Shown: positions 45,083-57,374, numbered from the stretch's first letter. The stretch: 64,000 bases of DNA from Ovis canadensis (GCF_042477335.2 NC_091245.1:81878501-81942500), one strand, 5' to 3'. Numbers and translations: made by a program. Notes: generated from the letters alone by a model not told the origin.

Positions 45083-45283
45083 AAAAATGACAGAATGATC
45101 TCCATTTGTTTTCAAGGCAAACCACTCAATATTATAGTAATCCAAGTCTATGCCCAAGCAGTAATGCTCAAGAAGCTGAAGTTGAATGGTTCTATGAAGA
45201 TCTACAGGACCTTCTAGAACTAACACCCCAAAAAGATGTCCTTTTCATTATAGGGGACTGGAATGCAAAAGTAGGTTATTCGT
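45083..45283 (+). mobile_element. BovB endonuclease-domain fragment, inverted
   Basis: The plus strand reads atgacagaatgatctccatt ... ggggactggaatgcaaaagt. The open frame 45106-45294 gives EAEVEWFYEDLQDLLELTPQ and FIIGDWNAKVG, the apurinic-endonuclease-like domain with its GDWN box. This lies upstream of RT in the element but is here in the opposite orientation at the 5' end of the neighbouring minus-strand copy. Confidence 0.88.
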
Positions 45284-45479
45284 TAGGTTTGTGATTAAAT
45301 TTTGTTCAAGTAAGTAATCTGAGAATATGCTAAGGGAATTTTAAGACTTTTCAAATGGAGATAACAAAAAAGGCATAAAATAGGACATGTACTCCCGCAG
45401 AATAAGACTTTGCTTTTCTGAATACTACCTGCACCTGAACTCTGGAAATCATGCAATAGTGTTTTAGATATTCATCTGT

Positions 45480-45880
45480 AAATTTCTAACAAAAGCTATT
45501 CATACATTCATTCATTCAAAATAAAATTGTTGAGCACTGACTCAAAATTTCTTGGTATTGTACAAGTCACTGGTAAAATTGAATAAGAAAGGATACCTAT
45601 CCTCAAAGAGATCACTAACTCATATAGATTCCAAATTAGTAAATGACCTTTGCAACATGTTTTTTATAGGTACTATAGTAAAGGTAATGCAACTGCAATG
45701 AATGCATTGAAAAAAGTTTAAGTCAATCCTACTTGAGAGTGAGATGGTGGAAGCACAGACAGTTTTAAAAAGAAAATGAAGCTTGAGTAGAATTTTAAAG
45801 AAAAAAAAAAAAAAGAGAAGATTTCCAAAGATGTAATATAAAGGAAAGAAGTTTTAGAATGAGGATATGTGTATGGGGAA
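45480..45880 (-). mobile_element. L2 LINE 3' region, antisense
   Basis: The order attcattcattcaaaataaa, ttgttgagcactgactcaaa and tatcctcaaagagatcacta follows the antisense L2 3' end. The downstream part is poorly matched and includes a 15-bp A run near 45801-45815. Confidence 0.5.
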
Positions 45881-47772
45881 CTTCTTGGCTGAAAATAAAA
45901 ATGTAAATTACAAAGCTAATTATGATCTTTTGATATAATATTTCCACAGAGGCATTCATTGATATATAGCCTAATTTGAAATCTAGTGTGGCCTAAATTT
46001 AGGTGTGGGGACTACTGAAACATTTTCACTGCCTTTACTTAGAGCCTATTAAGTTAGCAAAATATAATCACATAATGTGGAACACTTTACTGATGATTTC
46101 TGTGTGGTTCTTGGAAAAGAATTTTCTCCATGCATAGGTGTTAATAGTCTGATCACATACTTTAAGAATAGAAAATCATATTTCTAACGTGTTATTTGAA
46201 AGCAGTTGCAGTGTAGTTTTATACTGTAATCTTCTAAAATATTATAGGATTTCTTTGCATTAACCTTTGGACATTTGAGCTGATACATTTTGTTACCAGA
46301 ATTTCACAGATCAAATTCACACAGTAGTTTGTATTTTCTTTCCCTCAGATTTACTAATTTAAGAAGTGATTGGTTTGTTTTCAATCATAACACATGTATG
46401 TAACAGAGTTGTTTCCAATTTAAGAGGAAAAAAATATGTAGTTTCTCAAAATATATTACGGCCCTCAGCTACCAGGATTAACAGGTAAATTTGTCTTCTT
46501 TCTCCAGTCCCCAGCCTCCTTTCCTAGTACGTCCATTTCCAGAGGTAAGGATGGATATCACTATACAAAAGTATTGCCTTGATGATGGAAGACTATGAAA
46601 CTGATGTATTATCCTTCATAACTAGTTCTTTGTTGCTGTTGTATGTTCAAAACATGAAGTTCTGTGATCACTGTTGAAGCATAAATTCCCCTTTATACTG
46701 CTCACTTTAAACTATTAATGCCTTCTGAAAATCTGCCTGTCTTCTGCAATCTGTCTGGGCAGATCTTTCACCTTGCCCTGCTTTCACTGTTGTTGCAGTA
46801 GGCCTTTGCTTTTTCCAATGCTCTTTCTAATGTGCTTTGGCTTTCTTAAAATTATAAATGGAAATTTTACATTTAGGAATGAAGGGTTAAGTTAATTCAT
46901 ATTGGTAATCTAGCAAGGGATCCTTTTGCAATGTTTTATTTAATTTTCCTCAGAAAGCCCACTGAAAATGGAAAGCATTGACTAAGCACTCATACATGAA
47001 CACAGTTTTGGTGGTGCAGGCTGAGAGCAGGAAGGCTGGCCTCAGGCATGCCCCTGACAGCTGAACAAGGAGAAATTTGAGGGGTGGAAGGTCCAAAGTC
47101 TATATCTGAAGCAGAAAATTTCCTTAGATAGGTAATTTAATTTCTTAAATTTAAAAATAAACGTAATATTTTGCACTACAGTAGCTTATAATTGAATTGA
47201 CTGTATGGAAAAATGCAGAGTAAAATACAGAGAGAGGGATGGGTGATAAGCAGAGCAAAGTAGGTAGCATGCAAATGGAGGAAAATGCCCCAAATTAGTA
47301 AATGGCATCACGCTTTGCAAGCATGGCTTGAAATTCTGTCTCAGAAATGGCATAGAGGATGCTGTCCATGTGCTCCCAAGATGTCCTTCACTGGACCAGT
47401 ACATCTCCCCTCAACTATTGACTAATGGCTCATAATCTCCTGCATCTGCCAGAGCATTGCCCTCACTTGAACTGGATCTGCCTCTCTGAGGAGTTTTACA
47501 CCATAGCAAGATCCCAATGACAAATGGACTCTGGGATGCAAAGGTAATGCACCCTGCCTCAGCATGGGACCTCACTCTCTTCCTGAGGGCATATGTTTAA
47601 TATATCATTTTGAAAACAAAAATGCTCTAAGGCTCTGCTTTTTGGAATCCTACCTAAGATGATGCCAAAATATATTCTGGAAACAGATTATAAGGATATG
47701 GTTCTGAAAGTGAGTCATTTGCTAGCAGGGAGGCAATAAGCTCCCAATAAGATAGAAAAAGCGGGGAGGGGA
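45881..47772. other. Unassigned stretch of about 1.9 kb
   Basis: No lineage-specific repeat and no convincing gene. The part at 47000-47660 is less AT-rich (gaaggctggcctcaggcatg, gccagagcattgccctcact) and stands out from its surroundings, but no open frame or splice pattern supports an exon. Confidence 0.35.
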
Positions 47773-48354
<582 letters not shown>

Positions 48355-50394
48355 AACAACAATAAAGTAGGAAAAATATTAGTAGGGCCTGAGGGACTAT
48401 AACAGTGACTGCTCAGACTTTCACTGATTACTTAGAACAGGCTGTTTATGGAAGATAATTATCTGGCTGGTGCAGCAATTCTAACATTTCATAGATATAA
48501 TGTAAATAGTAATTAATAAAACTGTGGAACTTGATGTTTGTTTCTAAGTTCCATGGATGTACAGAAAAGAGAAAATTAGAGACTTAGAACTATAATCAGT
48601 CTCATGAGGGTCAGGAAGCTTCCTCGGAGGCTCATTTGGATACTCTTTATTGCTTACAACCAGAGGAGGGGCAGCAGTGAAGAGCAGGTACAGGACCAAA
48701 TTGTAAGATTTGGAGATTTGTAAAGAAGGTGGAATTTTAGTCCAGACAAGAGTCCAATGCCAAAGGCAGAGCCTTAATAACAAAGAGTGATCCTGAGACA
48801 TGAGAGGGGATATCTAGTCTGATGCACTTGAGAATCTTGAACTCTCAATTCATTTTGTCACCTCGATATCAGCTGACTTGACTTCCCACCCATGGAGAGT
48901 CCTCAAATGAAGCAAATGCCTTACAAAACTACACTTGCCCTCCTTGGGATCTGTCCTACCTACCTTCTTCATCATCCATAATTCGAGAATAATGTGACAC
49001 ATTTTCAAGTGAAGCCATTTTCCAGTTAGACAAATACTGGGTAAAAATGATCATTTAAGTAAATAGCACTTATGCTTAAAATGCAAAACTCACTGTAGGG
49101 AAGCTGACCCCTATTTATTGTACCTAGTATTGAGCCATGCTAATCAGGCCAGCATTAAGCAAGGCCTGACTGTGAAAGAGCTTGGCCTTCTACAGGAGGA
49201 GATGGATTATATGCCAAATGAGCTGCAAGACCCAGCTCACATGTATCAGCATGAAAAAGGAAAATATGCCAGAAATGTATTCTGAGAGGGCTGGAACAAA
49301 GAAAGCAGACAGAGACTGAAAAATGGAGTTTTTTAATATGCAAATATTTTCCCATGACACAAGATTTAACTTCCTGCAAGGGGTTTGGAAAGTGTTCCAA
49401 ATACACTATTGGTTGGCCCTTCAATTCTTGGAAAATTAAACGGATCACACTAACTGAAATAAGGAAGCTAGAACTCTGTGACAGATTGAATAAAGGATTA
49501 AAAAAAAAAAAAAAACCCTCCAAGATTTGGGCATACTAGAGTGGGTCCACTATAAAGATTCAAAATCCACAAGATGGTGATTTCTAAAGATGAAAAGATA
49601 TGTGTTTATAAGGAGGACACCAGCCTCACTGAGAACTCAGCAGTGGTCACCCTTTCTTCTCAGGGCTGAAGAGGGCACGCTGCCTTGTATCAGTGGGATG
49701 ATAGGAATCCCATATAGCAAAAGCCATGTGGTGACACTTCAGTGCCAGCAGAAATGGGGATATAATCACTAACATGAGCGACAAGGTCAGACTAGCAGCC
49801 AGGGGCACCTGGCTTGCCGTGATCTGTGGAAATACAAGTGGAACATTTCATCCTCAGGTCAAAATAGATGGCTGCCAGCAAATGAACTGAATATAAACGG
49901 GTTCTACCCACTATCTGAAAGTAGAGCGTTCCATGGAAACCTTCCCTAAGCTGAAATGGCATATAGTGAAGAAGCAATAACCTTAGGGCACATCTTGCTA
50001 ACGAATACTCGAAATGAATTGAGAAAAAGCACAAATGCTCATGAAGTTCAAAGCTGTGGCAGCTTGGTGCTGAGATGCCGAGTATAGTCTCAGGGAAGGG
50101 GCTTGATGGCACCACTTTTGCTACTCAGGGTGCACTGCCTCTATAAATGCTCCCAGCAAAACAAACACTGAGTGCTGTTTTTGCACTTCACTTTTTTTCA
50201 TAAATGTGAAAATCCTCTCTAGATTTCTTTCCGGTAGTGAAAATAGGTAGGTACTAATGGAGTTCTTTTGTAAAAGTGAACTGGCATAATGCAAACTTTC
50301 AAAAACTAGGAGATATATCTGTACGTATAAACAATGCCAGGCAGAATGCTGCCCAATATAGAATCAAAATCCTTTGCCTAATTTCTAGAATTGA
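48355..50394. other. Unassigned, possibly old endogenous-retrovirus-derived
   Basis: No host gene is evident. Parts such as 49130-49510 (ggaggagatggattatatgc, aatacactattggttggccc) and 49580-50170 (ending cctctataaatgctcccagc) have moderate GC and an LTR/internal-ERV character, but I cannot assign a family. A run of about 15 A lies at 49500-49514. Short open frames here have no recognisable domain. Confidence 0.3.
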
Positions 50395-50885
50395 TCCTGA
50401 GTTCAGATATAGAACTATTTAAAGGAGAGGCTGTGTCTCCATGAAGAAAAAAGACCTTGCAACAAGAGGCAGATGACAATACTATATGCTTCTCCCTTCT
50501 CTGGTGCACTGTTTCCCCACATGTTGGGAGTGGTGTTTTCTAAGGGCTCACAGATGCCCCTTGTACAGCATATTGGCTTTGGAGGAATGGAAGCTCCATT
50601 GTTCAGAAATTAATGTGCCCCCTGATCGCCAGCTCATAGGGCTGTCAGAGGCTACTGCCAGGCTGACACAGGGTACAAAGCGTAGGCCCTCTTGGCACAA
50701 TCAGGACCAACAACTGATCCTCCAGGATGAAGCTGGTTGCCAGCTGACACCACATCCTTGCTTAACTTTCTTTGCTTGCCCTACCTTTCTTCTCTCTCTC
50801 CTTTTCTCCTAGAAGCACTCCCTCAATAAGTCTCTTTCACAAGTGATTTCACTGAAGTCGCTACTTCAGGCTCTTCTTTTAGAGC
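50395..50885 (+). mobile_element. Possible ancient LTR
   Basis: The CT-rich end tctcctagaagcactccctc, then aataagtctctttcacaagt and caggctcttcttttagagc, resembles the R-U5 end of an old LTR with a polyadenylation-like signal. No paired LTR or coding sequence supports it directly. Confidence 0.4.
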
Positions 50886-51055
50886 AGACATTCACAACCT
50901 TTATGGCACCATGACCTGGTTTTTCCACAGACCAGTGGGTGGTGGGTTTCAGGATGATTCAAGCTCATTACATTCATTGTGCACTTTATTTCTGTTATTG
51001 CAGCAGTTCCACCCCAGATCATCAGACATTAGATTCAGGAGACTGGCAATCCCTT
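50886..51055. mobile_element. Possible old DNA-transposon fragment
   Basis: The text accatgacctggtttttcca, gtgggtttcaggatgattca and ccagatcatcagacattaga resembles a widely dispersed mammalian repeat, probably hAT-like. I am unsure of the name. Confidence 0.35.
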
Positions 51056-51157
51056 TTTTAGCAAAACAAAGAATAGTAAACCACTATCAAAGTGAAAATC
51101 TTATGTGCTTCTGAAGGCAGGGGAGAGGCCTGACAGAAGGTTGTTGCATTCTGTGGC

Positions 51158-51433
51158 TGCTGCTGCTGCTGCTAAGTTGCTTCAGTCATGTCTGACATTA
51201 TGAGACCCCATAGACAGCAGCCTACCAGGCTCCCCCATCCCTGTGATTCTCCAGTCAAGAATAATGGAGTGGGTTGCCATTTCCTTTTCCAATGCATGAA
51301 AGTGAAAAGTGAAAGTGAAGTTGCTCAGTCGTGTCTGACTCTTAGCGACCCCATGGACTGCAGCCCACCAGGCTCCTCTGTCCATGGGATTTTCCAGGCA
51401 AGAGTACTGGAGTGGGGTACCATTGCCTTCTCT
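51158..51433 (-). mobile_element. Bov-A2 dimeric SINE
   Basis: Antisense dimer from (ctg)n ctaagttgcttcagtcatg to ggggtaccattgccttctct. Diverged flanks gcattctgtgg (51146-51156) and gcatcctatgg (about 51435-51445) differ at two bases and may be the TSD. Confidence 0.94.
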
Positions 51434-51445
51434 GGCATCCTATGG

Positions 51446-51760
51446 GCCCCTCTCCATATTTGGTGCACAGGTGAGGGACAAGAAAAGTAATCCTGGCTTT
51501 CCCAGTTGCTAGAGTATGCAAGCAATAGACAACTCCTCCACATATACCTTGGTTCCATTGTCTGTAAATTAAGCTATTAATAATGTTTTTGGAATAATAT
51601 ATCCATGAAATATAATCATTACAGAGACTGGCTCAGGATAAGTGTTTAATACACATAGCTATTTTATTTATTTTATAATATCTTTTAGCTATTATTTCTG
51701 CATATGATACACTGTAAGGTTTAATATTAATAAGAATTATAAACATTAAATGAAAGCTTA
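51446..51760. other. Unassigned AT-rich sequence
   Basis: Nothing recognisable. Confidence 0.4.
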
Positions 51761-51963
51761 GGGCTTCCCTGGTGGCTCAGATGGTAAAGAATCTGGATGC
51801 ACTGCAGGAGACCCAGGTTCCATCCCTGGGTCAGGACGATTCCTTGAAGAAGGAAACAGCAACTCACTCCAGTTTTCTTGTTTGAAAAATCTCATGGACA
51901 GAGGAGCCTGGTGGGCCACTATCCATGGGGTCACCAAGAGTCAGATATGACTGAGTGACTAAC
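51761..51963 (+). mobile_element. Bov-tA SINE
   Basis: Complete head gggcttccctggtggctcag with B-box-like ggttccatccc; ends cagatatgactgagtgacta. TSD not resolved. Confidence 0.94.
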
Positions 51964-51974
51964 AATTATCTATG

Positions 51975-52195
51975 TATTAGGCATTGTCTTTAAACATTTT
52001 ACGTGCATCCATATAATAATTTTGGTTACTCTATGAGATTAGTAATATTCATATTTATGCTTTGTACATGAGGAAACTGAGGAATGCATGGCCACATGGC
52101 TTGCTGAAGTTCTCATGACGGGTGAGCAGTGGAGATGAGCTAATAACACCAAACTCTGATTCCAGAGCCCACACTCTCAATCATACACTTTGCTG
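51975..52195 (-). mobile_element. MIR SINE, antisense
   Basis: The order ttaggcattgtctttaaaca, actctatgagattagtaata, catgaggaaactgaggaatg and ctctgattccagagcccaca is a clear antisense MIR, nearly full length. Confidence 0.78.
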
Positions 52196-52794
52196 TTTCA
52201 CTGCCATTAATCCTAATGATGACAAAAAGTTTCAGAACTAATTTGTTGGTAGATATCATTTTTAAATAAAGAAAATGTAAATATCAGGTCACCTTTAATG
52301 CCATCATCATTTTATTTTCCAATTGTTGGGGGAGTATTCAATCATTTGGATAGACCACATGTGCAACACAAAAAATCGAAGTAAATACATTTTATTTTTA
52401 TAATTTGGCTCCCATTGTAATGCAAAAATAGTTCAGATGGGAAATACGTAACTATTATGCTTTATCAGAGAAAATTTGGAAGCAGCTTGACACTAAATCT
52501 GCTTATATAGTCATATTTTTTCTATACCAATTCTTTCTTATCATAAAGATTATATTTTCAAAACTATTATTTTGTATTTTGAATGTAAGAGATTCTTTAA
52601 ATAATGTAGAAAAGAAAATGCCTTCTTTGATTTCTGCATCTTTTTAAAATTTCTTTTGATGATAAAAACTAGGGAGCTAATGGTTAAAATTATATAACAA
52701 TACATTTGTGGTCAATTTCATATAATCAACACATTTTCTTAGTTCTAAGTATACTATTGAAGGCATAACTGAAATAGTAACTTAGTGTATGTGC
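52196..52794. other. Unassigned AT-rich sequence
   Basis: Nothing recognisable. Confidence 0.4.
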
Positions 52795-52920
52795 CTGCCA
52801 TTATGCTAAGCAGCTGATCTGTATAGCAATGCTACAAAGTAAGTATTATGATCCTCATTCTATAATGAAGAAACTGGGGCTCTGAAGGTGCAAGGAAACC
52901 ACCACAGTCATAGGCATTAT
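52795..52920 (-). mobile_element. MIR SINE fragment, antisense
   Basis: The order gccattatgctaagcagctg, ctacaaagtaagtattatga and aatgaagaaactggggctct follows antisense MIR. Confidence 0.6.
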
Positions 52921-53328
52921 AACACATCAAAGCTCATTCTCATTTTAATCAATATGATATGCCATCCCTGGAAAAAAAAGGAAGAGTGATTCCATTTTTA
53001 AGATATGAAGGACGTGCAATAAACACATGGAGAAGTAGTGGGTAAGAGAAGAAATACTATGTTTTCTGCTAATTGTGTAATGCTGATTGATGGAATAAAA
53101 GGATTCAGATACATGCTTGTGATGTTTGAGCAAGTTACTTTTCACTGGTTTGTTAAAGGATGAAACTTTAAACGTTCAAATATATCAGTCAGTTCAGTTC
53201 AGTCACTCAGTCATGTCCGACTCTTTGCGACCCCGTGAATCGCAGCACACCAGGCCTCCCTGTCCATCACCAACTCTCGGAATTCACTCAAATTCACGTC
53301 CATCCAGTCGGTGATGCCATCCAGCCAT

Positions 53329-53451
53329 CTCATCCTCTGTCGTCCCCTTCTCCTCCTGCCCCCAATCCCCTCATCCTCTGTCGTCCCCTTCTCCTCCTGC
53401 CCCCAATCCCCTCATCCTCTGTCATCCCCTTCTCCTCCTGCCCCCAATCCC
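53329..53451. repeat. 41-bp tandem triplication inside BovB
   Basis: Three copies of a unit beginning ctcatcctctgtcgtcccct start at 53329, 53370 and 53411. The third differs by one base (gtcatc). Other BovB copies here carry the unit once. Confidence 0.95.
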
Positions 53452-53649
53452 TCCCAGTATCAGGGTCTTTTCCAATGAGTCAACTCTTCACATGAGGTGG
53501 CCAAAGTATAGGAGTTTCAGCTTCAGCATCAGTCCTTTCAGTGAGCACCCAGGACTGATCTCCTTTAGGATGGACTGGTTGAATCTCCCTGTAGTCCAAG
53601 GGACTCTCAAGAGTCTTCTCCAACACCACAGTTCAAAAGCATCAATTCT

Positions 53650-55014
53650 TCAGCGCTCAGCCTTCTTCACAGTCCTACTCTCACATCCATACATGACTAC
53701 TGGAAAAACCATAGCCTTGACTAGATGGACCTTTGTTGGCAGAGTAATATCTCTGCTTTTCAATATGCTATCTAGGTTGTTCATAACTTCCCTTCCAAGG
53801 AGTAAGAGTCTTTTAATTTCATGGCTGCAATCACCATCGGCAGTGATTTTGGAGTCCCCCAAAATAAAGTCTGGCACTGCTTCCACTGTTTCCCCATCTA
53901 TTTCCCATGAAGTGATGAGACCAGATGCCATGATCTTAGTTTTCAGAATGTTGAACTTTAAGCCAACTTTTTCACTCTCCTCTTTCACTTTCATCAACAG
54001 GCTTTTTAGTTCCTCTTCACTTTCTGCCATAAGGGAGGTGTCATCTGTATATCTGAGGTTATTGATATATCTGAGGTTATTGATATTTCTCCCGGCAATC
54101 TTGATTTCAACTTGTGCTTCTTCCAGCACAGTGTTTCTCTTGTACTTTGCGTAGCAGTTAAATAAGCAGGGTGACAATATACAGCCTTGATGTACTCCTT
54201 TTCCTATTTGGAACCAGTGTGTTGTTCCATGTCCAGTTCTAACTGTTGCTTCCTGACCTGTACACAGGTTTCTCAAGAGGCAGGTCAGGTGGTCTGGTAT
54301 TCCCATCTCTTTCAGTATTCTCCACAGTTTATTGTGATCCACACAGTCAAAGGCTTTGTCATAGTTCATAAAGCAGAAATAGATGTTTTTCTGGAACTCT
54401 CTTGCTTTTTCCATGATCCAGTGGATGTTGGCAATTTGATCTCTGGTTCCTTTGCCTTTTCTAAACCTGGCTTGAATATCAGGAAGTTCACAGTTCACGT
54501 ATTGCTGAAGCCTGGCTTGAAGAATTTTGAGTATTACTTCACTAGCGTGTGAGATGAGTGCAATTGTGCAGTAGTTTGAGCATTTTGGGGGGTTGTCTTT
54601 CTTTGGGATTGGAATGAAAACTGACCTTTTCCAGTCCTGTGGCCACTGCCGAGTTTTCCAAATTTGCTGGCGTATTGAGTTCAGAACCTTCACAGCATCA
54701 TCTTTCAGGATTTGAAAGAGCTCAACTGGAATTCCATCACTTCGACTAGCTGTGTTCATAGTGATGCTTTCTAAGGCCCACTTGACTTCACATTCCAGGA
54801 TGTCTGGCTCTAGGTGAGTGATCACACCATTGTGATTATCTGGGTCGTGAAGATCTTGTTTGTACAGTTCTTCTGTGTATTCTTGCCACCTCTTCTTAAT
54901 ATAGTCTGCTTCTGTTAGGTCCATACCATTTATGTCCTTTATTGAGCCCATCTTTGCATTAAATGTTCCCTTGGTAACTCTAATTTTCTTGAAGAAATCT
55001 CTAGTCTTTCCCAT
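53650..55014 (-). pseudogene. BovB polyprotein fragment, 454-codon open frame
   Basis: This is the longest open frame in the window and is a retrotransposon fragment. Order: linker (MDLTEADYIKKRWQEYTEEL, residues 31-50), RT fingers (LPDIQARFRKGKGTRDQIAN, about 177-196), motif A (FMNYDKAFDCVDH from 215, where the expected catalytic Asp 217 is Asn), motif B (GVHQGCILSPCLF, about 273-285), motif C as YTDD (322-325, where YADD is usual) and the C-terminal region (ITADGDCSHEIK) to a stop after KKAER. INNLRY is duplicated just before YTDD by an 18-bp repeat. The Asp-to-Asn change and missing endonuclease predict inactivity. Confidence 0.95.
54050..54085. repeat. 18-bp in-frame tandem duplication in the BovB RT
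   Basis: The unit tatctgaggttattgata occurs twice back to back, adding six residues (INNLRY) next to the YTDD box without breaking the frame. Confidence 0.95.
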
Positions 55015-55269
55015 TCTGTTGTTTTCCTCTATTTCTTTGCATTGATCACTTTCTTATTTCTCCTTGCTATTCTTTGGATCTCTGCATTCAGATGCTTATA
55101 TCTTTCCTTTTCTTTGCTTTTCACTTCTCTTCTTTTCACAGCTATTTGTAAGGCCTCCTCAGAGGCCTTGTAAGCCATTTTGCTTTTTTACATTTCTTGA
55201 AAAATCAGTCAAATTATTTATTTTGGATGTCGATTTATTAGACGACTAGAGGCTTTATTGAAATAGTCC

Positions 55270-55450
55270 TACACGGAATCAAATAGACCTGGATTTGAAT
55301 TGTAGCTATTCTCATTGTGATAATTCCTAACCAACTGTGCCCTATATTCATCTTCTGTAAAAGGAGGATAATATTGCCTAACATTCTAGGGTTGTGGAGG
55401 AAATTAAATATCATGAATTTAATACATGATAATTACTGCTACCATCAATT
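55270..55450 (+). mobile_element. MIR SINE
   Basis: The order agacctggatttgaattgta, catcttctgtaaaaggagga and tctagggttgtggaggaaat follows sense MIR. Confidence 0.68.
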
Positions 55451-55620
55451 AAGCAGATTTTATACAGGTTTTATGACAATCACACCATAAGAGTTCAGTG
55501 TTATTTTCTATATTAATGGCATTATGCCACATAGAATCCAATTATTATGATCACCAAGATAAATGCATTAAAGTAACTATTTAAAATAGTCTTTTTTACT
55601 TTAGTACCTAAAAAAAAAAT

Positions 55621-56275
55621 GAATTAGTTTCTTAGTATTATTATACTAGTACCACAAATTATATGGTTTAAAATAATGGAAATTTATTCTATCATAGCTC
55701 TGGAGGTCAGAAGTCTGAAACTGAACTGTTGGCAGAACTTTGCACATTAAGTCAATTCAGTTGTGTATGACTCTTTGCAGCCCTAAGAATGGTAACCCTC
55801 TAGGATCCTATGTCCATAGGATTCACAGGCAAGAATATTGGAGTTGGTTGCCATGCCCTCCTCCATAAGATCTTCCTGACCCAGGGATGGAGCTTGCGTC
55901 TCTTACATTTCCTGCACTGGCACATGGGTTCTTTACCACCAGCACCACCAATCATGCTCCCTCCAAAGATTCTGGAAGAGGAGGTTCCCTAGCCTTCATC
56001 CTACCAGAAGCCTACCAGCCCTTCTGATTGGCCTGTAGATGCATCAGTCCAATTTCATGCCTCCAGCATCACACAGCTGTTTTCTATGTCCTTGTCTACC
56101 TTTTCCTCTTTTTATAAAAACATCAATCATATTAGATTCAGTACTACTCCAGTACTCATTTTAACTTAACCAATTAAAGTTGTGATAACTCTTCCCATAT
56201 GAAGTGTCATTGACAGGTATTGGGGGTTGGGACTTCACCATAATGTTTGGGGTCACACAATTCAACCTATAACAT
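55621..56275 (-). mobile_element. MaLR (MLT1-like) LTR, antisense, split by a SINE
   Basis: Left part: gaattagtttcttagtatta, gaaatttattctatcatagc, tctggaggtcagaagtctga. After the SINE: aagattctggaagaggaggt, ggcctgtagatgcatcagtc, attgggggttgggacttcac, cacaattcaacctataacat. This is the antisense MLT1 order. Confidence 0.72.
55749..55950 (-). mobile_element. Bov-tA SINE, antisense
   Basis: From aagtcaattcagttgtgtat through gaatattggagttggttgcc to gggttctttaccaccagcac. It is inserted in the MLT1-like LTR. Confidence 0.9.
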
Positions 56276-56533
56276 CACTTAAGGTAAGTAAGTAACTTTT
56301 AAAACTTGTCAAATCAATGGCTCTGTTTCAGTGAATCTAGCATTCCCCCATTCCCACTCGCTTTTGATTCGACCTGACATGAAATTGATCCCATTATTTT
56401 CACTCTCCCTCACCCCCAGATTCCCTTGGTTGTTACCAGTATGGCTGTGGGCTTCCCTCAGACCACATAGTCTTCCAGTTGCTACCCTGCCTCACATAGT
56501 CACTGGATGATTCCTTTGTATGTCACATGCTAG

Positions 56534-56755
56534 AATGTGTGTGAGTGTGTGTGCTCAGTAATGTCCAACTCTTTGCAATCCCATAGCTATAGTCTGTCAG
56601 ATTCCTTGGTCTATGAAATTTTCCAGGCAAGAATACTGGAATGGGTTGCCATTTCCTACTCCAGGGGATCTCTCCAGCCCAGGAATTGAAACAACATCTC
56701 TTGCATCTCCTGCATTGGCAGGCTGATTCTTTACCATTATGCCACCTGGGGTGCC
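56534..56755 (-). mobile_element. Bov-tA SINE, antisense, with GT-rich tail
   Basis: A short (GT)n-like tail gtgtgtgagtgtgtgtg at the left, then ctcagtaatgtccaactctt; antisense head ttctttaccattatgccacc and tggggtgcccc at the right. Confidence 0.92.
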
Positions 56756-57374
56756 CCACATACAAGGATATTTTTGCCCAAGTTATTTATTTGGTCTTAA
56801 GAATCACTAACGCAGCTGTCATGTTGTGTAATTTGACAATGTCTGAAAATATATAAACAAATTTTTATTTATCATCAGAATAATAATTTAAAGATCCATA
56901 GATGATACGAACTCTATCAATTTCCTGAAATATGTAAAAAGCTCTGCCATAGTCACATATGTTTAGTTTGGAATATTATGCACTCACATGCATACTATAG
57001 AGGATATTATTGATAAGAGGAGAGCTTAGTAAATCACAATGCTACTACAAAGCGATGTCTGTGGCTATAGAGTTCCCTGTTGTCCTTCCTTCTGTGATAT
57101 CATTTTCTTATTCACTATTTGTTAATGTTGTGGATAGAGGTATGTTTATTTATAGCTCCCATAAATTTCCCATATTTATATAACTTTGGTACAGACTGCC
57201 TTACCAGTGGCTCAGATAATTTTTTGTGCTAAAAAAGTAAATTTCAAAATTACTTCTGAATTAATTAAAGATTATTGTCTCATGAAAATATACTATTTAG
57301 AAAAATTATTTTTCTTTATGTTCAAAATATATATTTTGGTCTCTCAAGCATTTTCAGTGCCAAGTGAACTATTT
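56756..57374. other. Unassigned AT-rich sequence
   Basis: Nothing recognisable. Confidence 0.4.

Larger units (their letters stand above)
53192..55203 (-). mobile_element. BovB LINE, longest copy (2.0 kb)
   Basis: Antisense from the 3' tail (agttcagttcagtcactcag) to upstream of the linker (caaggcctcctcagaggcct region). Flanking atcagtca at 53184-53191 and 55204-55211 gives an 8-bp TSD. The endonuclease domain is missing, so it is 5'-truncated. It carries a 41-bp tandem triplication in its 3' part and an 18-bp tandem duplication beside the catalytic motif. Confidence 0.95.

Noticed and set aside
50486-50812. Plus-strand 108-codon open frame as a possible host exon
   Set aside because: No recognisable domain, no flanking splice pattern, and the surroundings look like an ancient LTR.
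51761-51840. tRNA-like sequence with A- and B-box resemblance
   Set aside because: It is the tRNA-Glu-derived head of a Bov-tA SINE. It continues into a SINE body, and the same head recurs in many copies.
53492-54154. Long plus-strand open frame of 220 codons
   Set aside because: It is the antisense shadow of the minus-strand BovB frame. LFNMLSRL-type text recurs opposite every BovB copy.
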